A stretch of 64,000 bases of DNA, from the NCBI GenBank assembly GCA_020634575.1, contig JACKBM010000024.1, positions 1 to 64,000 of the forward strand, given 5' to 3'. Every line of letters begins with the position of its first letter. Position 1 is the first letter of the stretch. A program made the position numbers and the translations under genes. Positions 40,827-50,956 of the stretch are shown in pieces. Source of the DNA: Ardenticatenales bacterium (lineage in GTDB: Bacteria > Chloroflexota > Anaerolineae > Promineifilales > Promineifilaceae). The notes beneath the pieces were generated by a model. It was not told the DNA's origin. It saw only the letters and a list, made by a program, of their open reading frames with translations, and did not search any database.

Positions 40827-41573
40827 TTACACACGCGAAATGAAACGCGTCTTAACCAATCCCCCTATAATGACAATCAATATTAAGCCCAGAATCCAAA
40901 TGTAGCTTCCCCATGAGGTTTGCATGTTGAAAGAAGTCAAGCTTACATCAGTTGGTGTTGTCTCATCTAGCACAACATCGTCTAGGCTGAAGTTTGTTGT
41001 TTCACCAGTCAAAACAGTAGTACTTTCAAAGCGGAGTACATGGGGACTACCATCGGCGTAAGAAGAAATGTCCAGTACCACCTCAGTATAGCCACCCGTG
41101 TAGTTGGCGTCTCCGTCAAATACTTGGAAAATCATGGTGCCGTCAATTTGTACATTGAAATCATCGACACCAGCGTTGCCTACGGCTCCATTCCAGAGCC
41201 AAAAACTCAACACACCATTGTTTCCGGGTGTCATAGTGATTGTTTGCTCAACAAAGCCAACTTCGGTCGTGTCAATGCCACCAAACCATGCCCACCAAGC
41301 GCCCGTACGCGGCCCTGTGGTTCCACCGCCAGTTCCGCAAGAAATAGCATCGCATAGTGGTGTTCCAAAATTGGTGGAGCCCTCATTCCATGCGGAATTT
41401 GGCGTACCGCCTTCAAAGCTACCATCCTGGATGATGTCTACCTCTGGGTTAGTGGTTTGTACCGTCCCCGCTTTATATTCGCTGATTCTTCCTACATCAT
41501 CCGCCATGGCAACTGACGCGGTGAGCATCAGTATGAGGGCGATGGCTATGATTTGTAGACTCTTTTTCAACAT
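40827..41573 (-). CDS. secreted jelly-roll protein with C-terminal membrane anchor
   Basis: 248 residues. Signal peptide 1-24 (MLKKSLQIIAIALILMLTASVAMA). The middle is a CBM-like beta domain: DGSFEGGTPNSAWNEGS, WWAWFGG, VEQTITM, FWLWN, then VLRFEST and FSLDDVVL. A C-terminal helix (YIWILGLILIVIIGGLV) is followed by basic residues. The layout echoes the anchored proteins at 22900 and 24422 but without a long linker. It faces the CHAT module and shares its AT-rich composition. The gap 41574-41852 upstream holds no gene I can support. Confidence 0.78.
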   Translation of the reverse strand: MLKKSLQIIAIALILMLTASVAMADDVGRISEYKAGTVQTTNPEVDIIQDGSFEGGTPNSAWNEGSTNFGTPLCDAISCGTGGGTTGPRTGAWWAWFGGIDTTEVGFVEQTITMTPGNNGVLSFWLWNGAVGNAGVDDFNVQIDGTMIFQVFDGDANYTGGYTEVVLDISSYADGSPHVLRFESTTVLTGETTNFSLDDVVLDETTPTDVSLTSFNMQTSWGSYIWILGLILIVIIGGLVKTRFISRV

Positions 41574-41852
41574 CCCAACACCTCCTGATTAGTTTTCACC
41601 AATCCAAACATTAGTAGAATATGAGACACATTCTACAGCAAGGGTGTGCTGGGTCCAAGCGTTTATCTGGTGTTGGCGCATGGCTGCGAACATTCTGGCT
41701 TCCAGCTATGTGTTCCCATCCCTTTGTTGGGGCGACCAGAAGGGAGCACCGGCCGATCACATGCTGACTGACAATTGCCGCTGGAGGTGCTGCCGGGCGG
41801 CGGCATCATAAGCGTGGCAACGGGCCAATTGGGCAGAGCAGGCGAATGCCAT

Positions 41853-44800
41853 TTATAAGGCGCGCAGGGTGTCGGCAAGGATGGAGGTCACGTGGCCGGC
41901 GCGCTGGAAGGTGCCGCGGATGAGGAGGAGGCGGGCGTCCTGGAGCAGGCGGCGGTGGCGGTCGTAGGTCTGGGGGCGCAGGACGGCGTCCATCAGGCCG
42001 TGTTCATCTTCCAGGGTGAGGAAATGGTGGCCTTTGGCGGTGCCGGGCGCCTGGTGGATGACGAGCAGGCCGGCCACGGTGACGCGCTGGCCGTTCTGGT
42101 AGCGCCGCAGGTCGGCGCTGTTGGGCAGGCCGTGCTCGTTGAGCTGGTCGCGGTAGAGGGTCATGATATGGTCGCCGGGGGAGAGGCCCATGACGGATTG
42201 CTCCATCAGCATGGCACCGGCCGGTGTCAATGCCGGCAGTTCAACCTCACCCAGCTCGTAGGCCAGCGCCAGCTCCGCCTCTTCATAGCGCAGCTGGCCG
42301 AGGTTCCACAATAGCTGCCGCCGCGGGATCCCCCATTCATCCATGCTGCCGGCGGCAATCAGATTCTCCACCAGCCGCCGGGGCAGGCGGACTCGCCGGC
42401 AGAAGTCGGTCAGGGAGCGAAAGGGGCCAGCGGACCGTACCGCCAGGATCTGCTCCGCCAGCTCGCCCACCCGTTTGACATAGTTGAACCCTAGCCGGAT
42501 GCCCCCGTCGACGACGCTGCATCTGGCTTCGCTCAGGTTGATGTCGACGTTGTGGATGGTCAGCCCCAGGCGGCGCCCTTCGTTGACCAGGACGGCCGGG
42601 GTCCAGAAGCCCATTGGCTGGTTGTTGAGCAGGGCGGCATAGAAGGCAGCCAGGTGGTAATGCTTGAGCCAGGCGGATTGGTAGACGATGACGGCGAAGG
42701 CCGCTGCGTGGCTCTTGGCGAAGGAGTAGCTGCCAAAACCGAGCAACTGGTCGAACACCTGGGTCGCTGTCTCAGTCGGGACGCCCTTTTGCGCCGCGCC
42801 GGCCAAAAACTCGCCGCGAAACGCCTCGATGCGGGCCGTCGCCTCCTTGGCGCCCAACGCCCGGCGTAACTGCTCCCCCTGGCCAGGGCTGAAGCCGGCC
42901 AGCGCCGTCGCCACCTTGAGCACCTGCTCCTGAAAAAGGATGACGCCGAGCGTCTCTTCGAGCACCGGCTCCAGCAAGGGATGGGCGTACTGGACTGGCT
43001 CCGTCCCTTCGCGGCGGCGCAGGTAGGGGTGGACCATGTTGCCCTGGATCGGGCCGGGGCGGATGAGGGAAATGGCCACGATCAGGTCGTTGAACGCGCC
43101 CGGTTGCAGCCGGGGCAGGGTTTGGGTCTGGGCGCGGGATTCGACCTGGAAGACGCCGCGGGTGTCCGCCCGGCTGATCATCTGGAAGATGGCGGGGTCG
43201 GTTGGGGTAAGGGCGTCGAGTTCCGGCCGGTCCCCCGTCGCCTTTTCCACCAGTTCAACCGCCTCCGTCAGCGCCGACAACATGCGCAAACCCAGCAGGT
43301 CGATCTTCACCAACCCCGCCTCCTCCAGGCTGTCTTTGTCCCACTGCACTACCACCCGGTCGGCCATCGTAGCCGGCTCGGTCGGCACCCGGCCCATGAG
43401 CGGGCTGCCGGTGATGATCATGCCGCCGGAATGGATGCCCAGATGGCGCGGGAAGCCCTGAATCTCCTCACACAGTTCCAGCAGCAGCTCAACCGGGGTG
43501 TGTTCACCTTCCTTGAGATGCTGGGTGCCGTTGTCCAGGGCATGAGTGGCGGCGGCGACGATCTCCGGCGTCAGCCCCAGCGCCTTGCCCACATCCCGCA
43601 GCGCGCTCCGCTGGCGGAAGGTGACGAAGGTGCAGGCCATGGCGGTGTGAGCGGCGCCGTAACGGTCGTAGACATATTGAATGACCTCCTCGCGCCGAGC
43701 GGCGTCAAAATCGATGTCGATGTCCGGCACGACCTGTCGTTCAGCTGAGAGAAACCGCTCAAAGACCAGATTGTGGGCCAATGGGTCGATGGGGCTGATG
43801 CGCAGCAGATAGGCGACCAATGAGTTGGCTGCTGAACCTCGCCCCTGGCAGCGAATTCCCACCTCATTCGCATAGCGGACAAGATCGGCGACAATGAGGA
43901 AGTAGTTGGACAGGCCAGCGGCGGCGATGATCGCCAGCTCATGGTTGAGCTGGGCGCGGGCGGTTTGCTCGGCGCCGGGGTAGCGATCGCTCAGGGCTGC
44001 TTCGCAGAGGCGGCGCAGGTAGGCGGCGCTGCTCATGCCGTGCGGGGTGGGGTGATGAGGGAGATCCTGCAGGCCGTAGTTCAGCTCAAACTCGCACCGT
44101 TCGGCGATGCGCAGGCTGTTGGCCAGGGCCTCCGGCCGGTCCGGGAACAGCGCCGCCATCGCCGCCGCCGGCTTCAAATAATAGCTGGAGTTAAAACGCC
44201 GCGCGTGAACCGCCTCATCCAGCGTCAGCGGTGGGTGGCCGATGCAGACCAGCAGATCCTGGCGACGATGGCCGGCCTGTTCGGCGTAATGGACGTTGTT
44301 GCTGGCGACGCAGGGCAGGCCCAGGTAATCAGCCAGGGCAGCCAGCCGGTGGTTGCGGCGGGGGTCATCCGGCCGGTGATGGTTTTGCAGCTCGATATAA
44401 AAATTATCGGGGCCAAACAGCTGCTGGTAACGGCGCGCCTGTTTGAGGGCGGTCGGCCGGTCATCCCGCCGTAAGGCCCGGGAAATTGCCCCCTCGCGGC
44501 AGCCGGAAAGAGCGATGAGCCCATCGGTGCAGCCGACAAGTTCATCTTTCGGTAGCTGAGCGCTGCCCTTGGCGGCGTTGTGGCGGGCCCGGCTGATCAG
44601 GTAGCAGAGATTGTGCCAGCCGGCCTCGTTCTGGACGAGCAGCGTCAGGTGGCTGTCATCATGCAGGGTGAGCTCGGCGCCGAGGACCGGCCGGATCCCC
44701 GCCGCCCGCGCCGCCGCCTGAAAGCGAACCGCGCCGTAGACACCGTCATGGTCGGTCAGCGCCAGGGCCGGCATTCCCAGAGCGGCGGCTCGGGCCACCA

Positions 44801-44870
44801 GCGTTTCCGGGTGGTCGGCGCCGTCCAACAGGCTGAAATTGGAGTGGCAATGGAGCTCGACGTAGCTCAT
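41853..44870 (-). CDS. dnaE2: error-prone DNA polymerase III alpha subunit DnaE2
   Basis: 1005 residues from ATG 44870 (MSYVELHCHSNFSLLDGA); the frame opens 84 bases earlier. PHP domain at the N-terminus, then the polymerase core with the catalytic Asp motif PDIDIDFDAARREEVIQYVYDRYG, helix-hairpin-helix and OB domains at the end. About 1000 residues and the absence of a long C-terminal tail fit DnaE2 rather than DnaE1. It is the lesion-bypass polymerase of the ImuA/ImuB mutasome, and both partners are encoded just upstream in the same direction. Confidence 0.93.
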   Translation of the reverse strand: MSYVELHCHSNFSLLDGADHPETLVARAAALGMPALALTDHDGVYGAVRFQAAARAAGIRPVLGAELTLHDDSHLTLLVQNEAGWHNLCYLISRARHNAAKGSAQLPKDELVGCTDGLIALSGCREGAISRALRRDDRPTALKQARRYQQLFGPDNFYIELQNHHRPDDPRRNHRLAALADYLGLPCVASNNVHYAEQAGHRRQDLLVCIGHPPLTLDEAVHARRFNSSYYLKPAAAMAALFPDRPEALANSLRIAERCEFELNYGLQDLPHHPTPHGMSSAAYLRRLCEAALSDRYPGAEQTARAQLNHELAIIAAAGLSNYFLIVADLVRYANEVGIRCQGRGSAANSLVAYLLRISPIDPLAHNLVFERFLSAERQVVPDIDIDFDAARREEVIQYVYDRYGAAHTAMACTFVTFRQRSALRDVGKALGLTPEIVAAATHALDNGTQHLKEGEHTPVELLLELCEEIQGFPRHLGIHSGGMIITGSPLMGRVPTEPATMADRVVVQWDKDSLEEAGLVKIDLLGLRMLSALTEAVELVEKATGDRPELDALTPTDPAIFQMISRADTRGVFQVESRAQTQTLPRLQPGAFNDLIVAISLIRPGPIQGNMVHPYLRRREGTEPVQYAHPLLEPVLEETLGVILFQEQVLKVATALAGFSPGQGEQLRRALGAKEATARIEAFRGEFLAGAAQKGVPTETATQVFDQLLGFGSYSFAKSHAAAFAVIVYQSAWLKHYHLAAFYAALLNNQPMGFWTPAVLVNEGRRLGLTIHNVDINLSEARCSVVDGGIRLGFNYVKRVGELAEQILAVRSAGPFRSLTDFCRRVRLPRRLVENLIAAGSMDEWGIPRRQLLWNLGQLRYEEAELALAYELGEVELPALTPAGAMLMEQSVMGLSPGDHIMTLYRDQLNEHGLPNSADLRRYQNGQRVTVAGLLVIHQAPGTAKGHHFLTLEDEHGLMDAVLRPQTYDRHRRLLQDARLLLIRGTFQRAGHVTSILADTLRAL

Positions 44871-44886
44871 CGGCCGCCCCCGCCTA

Positions 44887-44945
44887 ACCTCCGGGAGGCC
44901 CTTCGGCTGTTGGCAAGAGCAGCGCCTACTGGGCCTCCCGGAGGT
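44887..44945. repeat. 15-base inverted repeat upstream of dnaE2
   Basis: ACCTCCGGGAGGCCC (44887-44901) and GGGCCTCCCGGAGGT (44931-44945) with a 29-base loop. Each arm also contains the self-palindrome CCTCCGGGAGG/CCTCCCGGAGG. It could fold over the dnaE2 leader RNA. Confidence 0.6.
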
Positions 44946-45014
44946 AGGCCCCACTGGCCTGTTAAGACACTCAACGTCGCGATACCCATTTTCCCGCCAT
45001 CAACTCAAGCAACG

Positions 45015-45269
45015 TTAATCAAACAGCCGCTGTAGATACCAACCACCCAGCGCCAGATCTTCATAAATCACCAGCAGCAGGCCGCTGTCGGTGCTGATTT
45101 TGTAGTAGGCGCGCCAGACCCGCTCGCGCCACCAGTCGCTGTCGACCTGCCAGCTGCGGGTGATGGCGACGATGCGATGGGGACGCCCTGCCCAGCGGAG
45201 CTGTCGCGGCTGCCCCGTTGGGTCACAGTCCACGTCGATGGCGACGCCTTCGGGCCAGAGGCGGGTCAT
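45015..45269 (-). CDS. small DUF6504-like protein of the mutasome operon
   Basis: 84 residues (MTRLWPEGVAIDVDCDPTG ... YLQRLFD). It overlaps the end of imuB by 4 bases (ATGA type), so it is translationally coupled. The pattern WxxRxWRAYYKISTDSGLLLVIYEDLALGGWYLQRLFD matches my memory of the DUF6504 family seen beside ImuB-type polymerases in actinobacteria; I cannot check this. Its function is unknown and its position suggests an accessory role in translesion synthesis. Confidence 0.75.
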   Translation of the reverse strand: MTRLWPEGVAIDVDCDPTGQPRQLRWAGRPHRIVAITRSWQVDSDWWRERVWRAYYKISTDSGLLLVIYEDLALGGWYLQRLFD

Positions 45270-46525
45270 GCGCTGAGCGGCTGCAGCCGGCCCCGCCGTT
45301 CTGGCAGCGGATGGTTGATGTCGATGGCGACCGGCCGGTAAAACAGATCCGCGCCAAACTTGGCGCTCAAATCCCGCAACAGCTCGCTCCAGGGTTCCGA
45401 TGCCTGCACCTGACCGGCCGGATCAAACAGGTTGAGCTGCGCTGCAGCGGCGGGGCGCAGACCGCGCAGCGTGAGCTGCAGGTATACGATCCCGGCCCGC
45501 AGCGGCTTTTTGAACAACATCTCTTTAGCTGTTTCGCCAAGATGGGCCGCATGGCTGGTCGGTTCCCGTAGTGACACGCTCTTTTGGCCGTAATCCCCCG
45601 CCTCAGTTTGCCAGAGCAGTTCGATTTCAGCGCACACCTGCAGCGTCGCGCTCAGATCGGCTGCCAGTTCGGCGGCGATGTGGTTGAGCAGGGCGGCGAG
45701 GGTCAGGCTGTTGTAGATCGGTTCGGGGAAGCTTTGCTGGTTGCTGATGGCCTGGGCCGGCGTCAACGGTTGCACCGGGGTGGCATCCTGGCCGCGAGCC
45801 TGTTTGTGGAATGGTTTGACGGCGCTGCCAAATTGGGTTGGGATGGCGCTGGCCGGCAGTTTCGCCAGCTGGCCGAGGCTGCGGATGCCCAGCAGGCGCA
45901 ACCGCCGGTCCGTTTCCAGGTCCAGCGGCAGGAAATGGATGGACCGGCCGGTCAAAAACGCCTCTTCCCGGCCCGGTTCCACCGGCAGGGCATGATTGGG
46001 CCGGGCCAGCGCCGCCGCCACCTGGGCAGTGAACCGGTCCTCGGCCAAACCGATGGCCGGCGGCAGGGCAAACTGCTGCCGCAACGTCCGGCCCAGATGC
46101 TGGGCCAGCGGCAACGCTTCGCTAAGCGGCAAGCCATCCAGGTCCAGGTAGTAACGGGCCGGCAGGGTGCGGCCCCCCACAGTCTGCTGGTGGGCTTGAA
46201 AAGCCTCATCCTCTTGCCAGAGCGCTTCCGGCTCGACTTCGTCGCTGAAATCGAGCAGCAGCTGGCTGAGCGCCTCATCCTGGTCCTGATAGCGGGGCCG
46301 GTTGGTAGGCAGGAAATGGGCTTCCGGCGACAAAAAATGGGCCCGGCGCAGCGACATCCCCGGCCCAACCCCCAGCCGGGCGACCTGCCGGGAATAGGCA
46401 AACAGCGGCCGGATCTCCCAGGGAGAGCCGCCAATGACGACCGGTTTCTCGCTCAGCGCCTCATCATCGCGCTGCTCCATCGTCGCCGCAAAGTAGGGTA
46501 CCGTTACACAGGAAATCATAGTCAA
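45266..46525 (-). CDS. imuB: ImuB-like Y-family polymerase homologue
   Basis: 419 residues. It begins MTMISCVTVPYFAATMEQRDDEAL, where active Y-family enzymes have Asp in DxDxFxAxVE. That catalytic Asp is replaced here, as in ImuB, which bridges the beta clamp and DnaE2 and is not itself a polymerase. Thumb-like helix-hairpin-helix is at RLRLLGIRSLGQLAKLPA (about 205). It sits between imuA and dnaE2. Confidence 0.88.
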   Translation of the reverse strand: MTMISCVTVPYFAATMEQRDDEALSEKPVVIGGSPWEIRPLFAYSRQVARLGVGPGMSLRRAHFLSPEAHFLPTNRPRYQDQDEALSQLLLDFSDEVEPEALWQEDEAFQAHQQTVGGRTLPARYYLDLDGLPLSEALPLAQHLGRTLRQQFALPPAIGLAEDRFTAQVAAALARPNHALPVEPGREEAFLTGRSIHFLPLDLETDRRLRLLGIRSLGQLAKLPASAIPTQFGSAVKPFHKQARGQDATPVQPLTPAQAISNQQSFPEPIYNSLTLAALLNHIAAELAADLSATLQVCAEIELLWQTEAGDYGQKSVSLREPTSHAAHLGETAKEMLFKKPLRAGIVYLQLTLRGLRPAAAAQLNLFDPAGQVQASEPWSELLRDLSAKFGADLFYRPVAIDINHPLPERRGRLQPLSA

Positions 46526-46547
46526 TTATCGCCATGCGGTTGCCTGT

Positions 46548-46696
46548 CACCCTGAGCATCGCGAAGGGTGTCATGCCGAGCGCAGCGAGGCATCCTTTTT
46601 TAGCCACGGATTAACACGGATTTCTGAGGATTCTTGTTTGGATTTCAAAATCCACCATCAAAAATCCGTGTCAAATCCGTGCTAATCCGTGGCTAA
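46548..46696. repeat. two REP-like palindromes between imuA and imuB
   Basis: First, CACCCTGAGC...GAAGGGTG (46548-46570) beside ATGCC...GGCAT (46573-46593). Second, a long inverted repeat whose arms are 46600-46623 (TTAGCCACGGATTAACACGG) and 46673-46696 (CGTGCTAATCCGTGGCTAA), matching at 23 of 24 positions. The inner part holds further ATCCGTG copies. Similar ATCCGTG/TAATCCGTGG elements are scattered in many environmental bacterial genomes (recalled, not checked). Confidence 0.75.
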
Positions 46697-46705
46697 ACCT
46701 CTTTT

Positions 46706-47497
46706 TCATAACTCGAGACCGACCGGCGTTCGGGGCAGGTGGATGCTGACGCGCAGTTCCCGACCGGCCGGTCCAAGTTGATTTTTGCTAATGCGAATAC
46801 GCGCCTCATACCCGACGATGTCGCGCCGGTGGTAGATCCAGCGTTCCCGTTCAATAAGCAGGCGGACAGCTGCCTGGCTGGGCAGGGGCAGACCGGCCGG
46901 GTAGGCGTGCGGCGCCGCCGGTTCCCCGGGGGGCAGACTGGTCAAAAAGATCAACGTCGCCCCGTTACGGCGCAGCGCCGTTTTGAGCCGCAGGAGCTGG
47001 TGCTCGAGCTCGCGAGCCACAGCGGGTGGCGTCAGCAGCGCCAGCGGCGCATCCAGCACGACCAGATTGAAGCCCGGCCCGCTGAGCAGGTCCGGCAGTA
47101 GCAGCAACCCCTGCCGAATGGTGTAGGGCCGGATCACGATCAGTTGCTGCAGATTGACGCCGCAACGGGCCGCATAATCCGGGTCGAAATTGCTGTTGAG
47201 GTCGAAATAAGCGACCCGGTCGCTCAGGCCGCGCCAGGCGGCCAGCTGCTGCGCCCGAGCCATCACCTGCAGCGTCAACGTCGCCACGCCCGAGGTCGGC
47301 GCGCCGAAAATCTCGGTCAGGTGCCCCCGCGGGATGCCGCGCGTGGTCAGCGCCTCGTCGAGCGCGGCGAAGCCGGTGGGGATGTATGGTATGGCCGGCC
47401 CGCTTGCCTCGCCCAGACGGCGAATTGCCCGGCGGCCAAATTTTTGCTGGATGGCGTTGACCGTAAAGGCCAGGGTACGTTTTTGCTCTTCTTCCAC
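46706..47497 (-). CDS. imuA: ImuA, RecA-like mutasome protein
   Basis: 263 residues from GTG 47497. RecA-like core: IPTGFAALDEALTTRGIPRGHLTEIFGAPTSGVATLTL, where RecA has a full Walker A (GPESSGKTT). Here the Lys is absent (GAPTSGVAT), so ATP binding is doubtful, as in many ImuA proteins. ImuA works with ImuB and DnaE2 in damage-induced mutagenesis. An SOS-like box lies about 90 bases upstream. Confidence 0.82.
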   Translation of the reverse strand: MEEEQKRTLAFTVNAIQQKFGRRAIRRLGEASGPAIPYIPTGFAALDEALTTRGIPRGHLTEIFGAPTSGVATLTLQVMARAQQLAAWRGLSDRVAYFDLNSNFDPDYAARCGVNLQQLIVIRPYTIRQGLLLLPDLLSGPGFNLVVLDAPLALLTPPAVARELEHQLLRLKTALRRNGATLIFLTSLPPGEPAAPHAYPAGLPLPSQAAVRLLIERERWIYHRRDIVGYEARIRISKNQLGPAGRELRVSIHLPRTPVGLEL

Positions 47498-47583
47498 TCA
47501 TTTCTGCCCGAAATGGATTTACAACCCTTCGCTTTGCTCAGGGCAAGGTAGGGATTTAGCGAGTGCTTCGTAAATCAAGACAA

Positions 47584-47595
47584 GAACATGCGTTC
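47584..47595 (-). promoter_or_regulatory. SOS (LexA) box upstream of imuA
   Basis: GAACATGCGTTC is a perfect GAAC-N4-GTTC palindrome, the Bacillus/actinobacterial LexA box type. It stands about 87 bases before the imuA start and fits damage control of the imuA-imuB-dnaE2 set. Confidence 0.65.
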
Positions 47596-47727
47596 TAATT
47601 CGGCTCGATTGTAGCACAGGGGTGTGTGAAGGAAGCGTGAAGATTAAGGCGTTGTGTCAGGCTGTTTGCAGCTTTGCCCGGATTCGTCAGTCAGTTTTCA
47701 GGAGGTCGTTAACTGAGTCTTAAAAAA

Positions 47728-49259
<1,532 letters not shown>

Positions 49260-49260
<1 letters not shown>

Positions 49261-50246
49261 CAGGAACGGAGCAGCGCTTCGGCCACGGCCAGCCCGGATA
49301 ACGCCGCACCCTCAACGCGAGGGCCGGCGAAGGCGTCGCCGGCGGCCAGGAGCGGCGGGCTTTGCTGTAGCCACAGGTAGGGCTCGGGATGCAGCTGGGT
49401 GGGGATGCTGTAGCGCCAGCGGTGGACCTGGTAGCTGATAACCGGGCTGCCCAGCCATGGTCCAGCAGCCGCGATTAATTTTTGGCCTACCTCGTCCCGG
49501 TCCAGCTCAAAATGGGCTTCTGTGAACGCCGGCGTGGCGTGGATGGTGACTGTCGGCGTGGCGGAAATCCCCTTCTGCGCATTGTCGCCCAGCCAGAAAA
49601 GGGTGCCGTCGTTGGGCCAGAGGCCGCCCGGCGCCGGGATTTTGGAGGGGCCGGCCAGCTGCGCCAGGACGGCAAAGCAGGGGGCAAATTGGATGGCGCT
49701 TAAAGCGGTTGTGACGTCTGGCGGAAGTTGCAGATCGCCGCTTGCCAACAAGGCCAGGCTTTGTTCAGCCGGCGGGGTCAGGATGAGGCTGCTGGCGCTG
49801 AAGCTCTGGCCGTCGGCTGTCGTGGCCCGGTAGCCGTTAGCGGCTTGCCAGATGGCGTTAACTTGGGTGCTGGTCTGGATAGTGAGGCCCTGGGCCAGAT
49901 GTTTGGCAAGGCTGGTCATGCCTTCGGTGCCGCAGTAGCGGGTGAGGTTGTCTGGTTTGGGACCGGCCGGTGTGTTAAACCCATCGGCCCACACCTTGAT
50001 GACCCCTGCCGCCAGCCATTCCTCCACCAGCGCCACAAAACGGAGATCCCGCGCCGTGAAATATTGGGCGCCATGGTCAAAGCGGCCGATTGTCTGGCCG
50101 TTGGCGTCTGTCAGCCGCCGCGTCGCCAGCCGGCCACCAACGCCGCGCGCCTTGTCCAGCACCGTGACGGCCACGCCGGCCGCCTGCAACGTCCGCGCCG
50201 CCAGCAAACCCGCCAGGCCGGCGCCGATAATTAAAGTAGATTGCAT
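49260..50246 (-). CDS. FAD-dependent amine-oxidase-like (renalase-like) oxidoreductase
   Basis: 328 residues from ATG 50246, the third of three ATGs in a row, chosen because GGAG is 8 bases upstream. The dinucleotide fold is STLIIGAGLAGLLAARTLQAAGVAVTVLDKARGVGGRLATRR, and GRFDHGAQYFTAR follows, which is typical of the NAD(P)/FAD family next to photolyases in many bacteria. A closing motif is LAAGDAFAGPRVEGAALSGLAVAEALL. It is coupled with the photolyase gene downstream. The substrate is unknown. Confidence 0.88.
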
Positions 50247-50259
50247 CATCATCGCTCCG

Positions 50260-50320
50260 GTGAGAGGTCCTGCCAACCTGTCAGGTTACCCCAACCTGAC
50301 AGGTTGGTAGGACCTCTCAC
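50260..50320. repeat. 28-base-stem palindrome between the selenoprotein and oxidoreductase genes
   Basis: The left arm 50260-50287 (GTGAGAGGTCC...) and right arm 50293-50320 (...GGACCTCTCAC) pair along 28 bases with a single G-T exchange; the loop is ACCCC. The core AACCTGTCAGGTT is itself palindromic. It could stop or stabilise the selenoprotein mRNA. Confidence 0.8.
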
Positions 50321-50323
50321 CCT

Positions 50324-50887
50324 TTAGTCGTCGGGGTTCAGGTTGATGTTGGGGACGCCCTGCTCATCCCATTCGCGTTGATAGGCATAATCCGGCCGGC
50401 GCATCATCAGGGCCCGATAATCCATACGGATTTCTTCGACAGTGGGCCGGCCCACATACCACCAACCATTGTAAATCTTGTAAATTTCGCGCGTCCGGTC
50501 CAGCGTAAACGTATACGGAATCGGGATTTCACCATGGGCCGGATCGGTATGATCGACAATGTCGAGCGCCCGGATCAACTGGCGTTCGTCGTCAATTAGG
50601 AAAGGAAAGGTCGCTCCGATACGGTCACGCAGCGCCCGCGTAGTCGCTGCGTCGTCGACGGTAACGACCAGTAGTTTACAGTAGTTGACAGCCAGCTCCG
50701 GCTGTAGATAACGCGCGTAGTTCTCCAACTGGACAACGCATTTGGGTCACCACACGCCCCGGTAGAAGGTCACAACCGTGGGGAAGCCACGCATATGCTG
50801 GCTCAATTGCTGCACCTGGCCGTCCTGATCAGGCAAGGTGAAATTGGGGAAGCGAGCGCCGAGTTTTAGATCCGCATGCATTTTCAT
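50324..50887 (-). CDS. predicted selenoprotein: peroxiredoxin-like thiol oxidoreductase with UxxC active site
   Basis: 187 residues if UGA at codon 47 is read as selenocysteine. It starts at ATG 50887 with GAGGAG 8 bases upstream. The first 46 residues are a normal AhpC/TSA start (LGARFPNFTLPDQDG, then RGFPTVVTFYRGVW). The next codon is TGA (50749-50747), followed by PKCVVQLENYARYLQPEL. The frame continues without another stop to TAA at 50324-50326 through LLVVTVDDAATTRALRDRIG and FPFLIDDE. Homologues have FYRGxWCPxC, so UGA stands exactly where the peroxidatic Cys would be, giving Sec47-Pro-Lys-Cys50. A SECIS-like hairpin follows. Without recoding, a caller would give only a 134-residue TTG-started fragment lacking the active site. 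It likely reduces peroxides or disulfides. A point nonsense mutation cannot be excluded. Confidence 0.8.
50720..50737 (-). promoter_or_regulatory. candidate bacterial SECIS hairpin just after the UGA codon
   Basis: Read on the minus strand: GTT-G-TCC-AGTT-GGA-G-AAC. Three pairs, a G/G mismatch and three more pairs close a four-base loop AGTT. Sixteen bases separate the UGA from the loop, and a G is in the first two loop positions. Both match the published general form of bacterial SECIS elements. The stem is short, so the call rests on the combination with the UGA context. Confidence 0.55.
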
Positions 50888-50956
50888 GGTTTGAGCTCCT
50901 CAAAGCGGCCAATATCTGTCGACCCGAGGATAACACACCGGCCGGGCAGCTTGCCA

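Noticed and set aside
46965..47501. An ATG-started frame overlapping imuA (178 residues)
   Set aside because: Its protein is rich in Arg/Pro/Gly without any family pattern; the GTG frame at 47497 gives a clear ImuA.
50324..50728. A 134-residue thioredoxin-like gene starting at a TTG
   Set aside because: It would lack the active site and has no ribosome site. The frame continues upstream through a single TGA to a good start, so I treat it as part of the selenoprotein.
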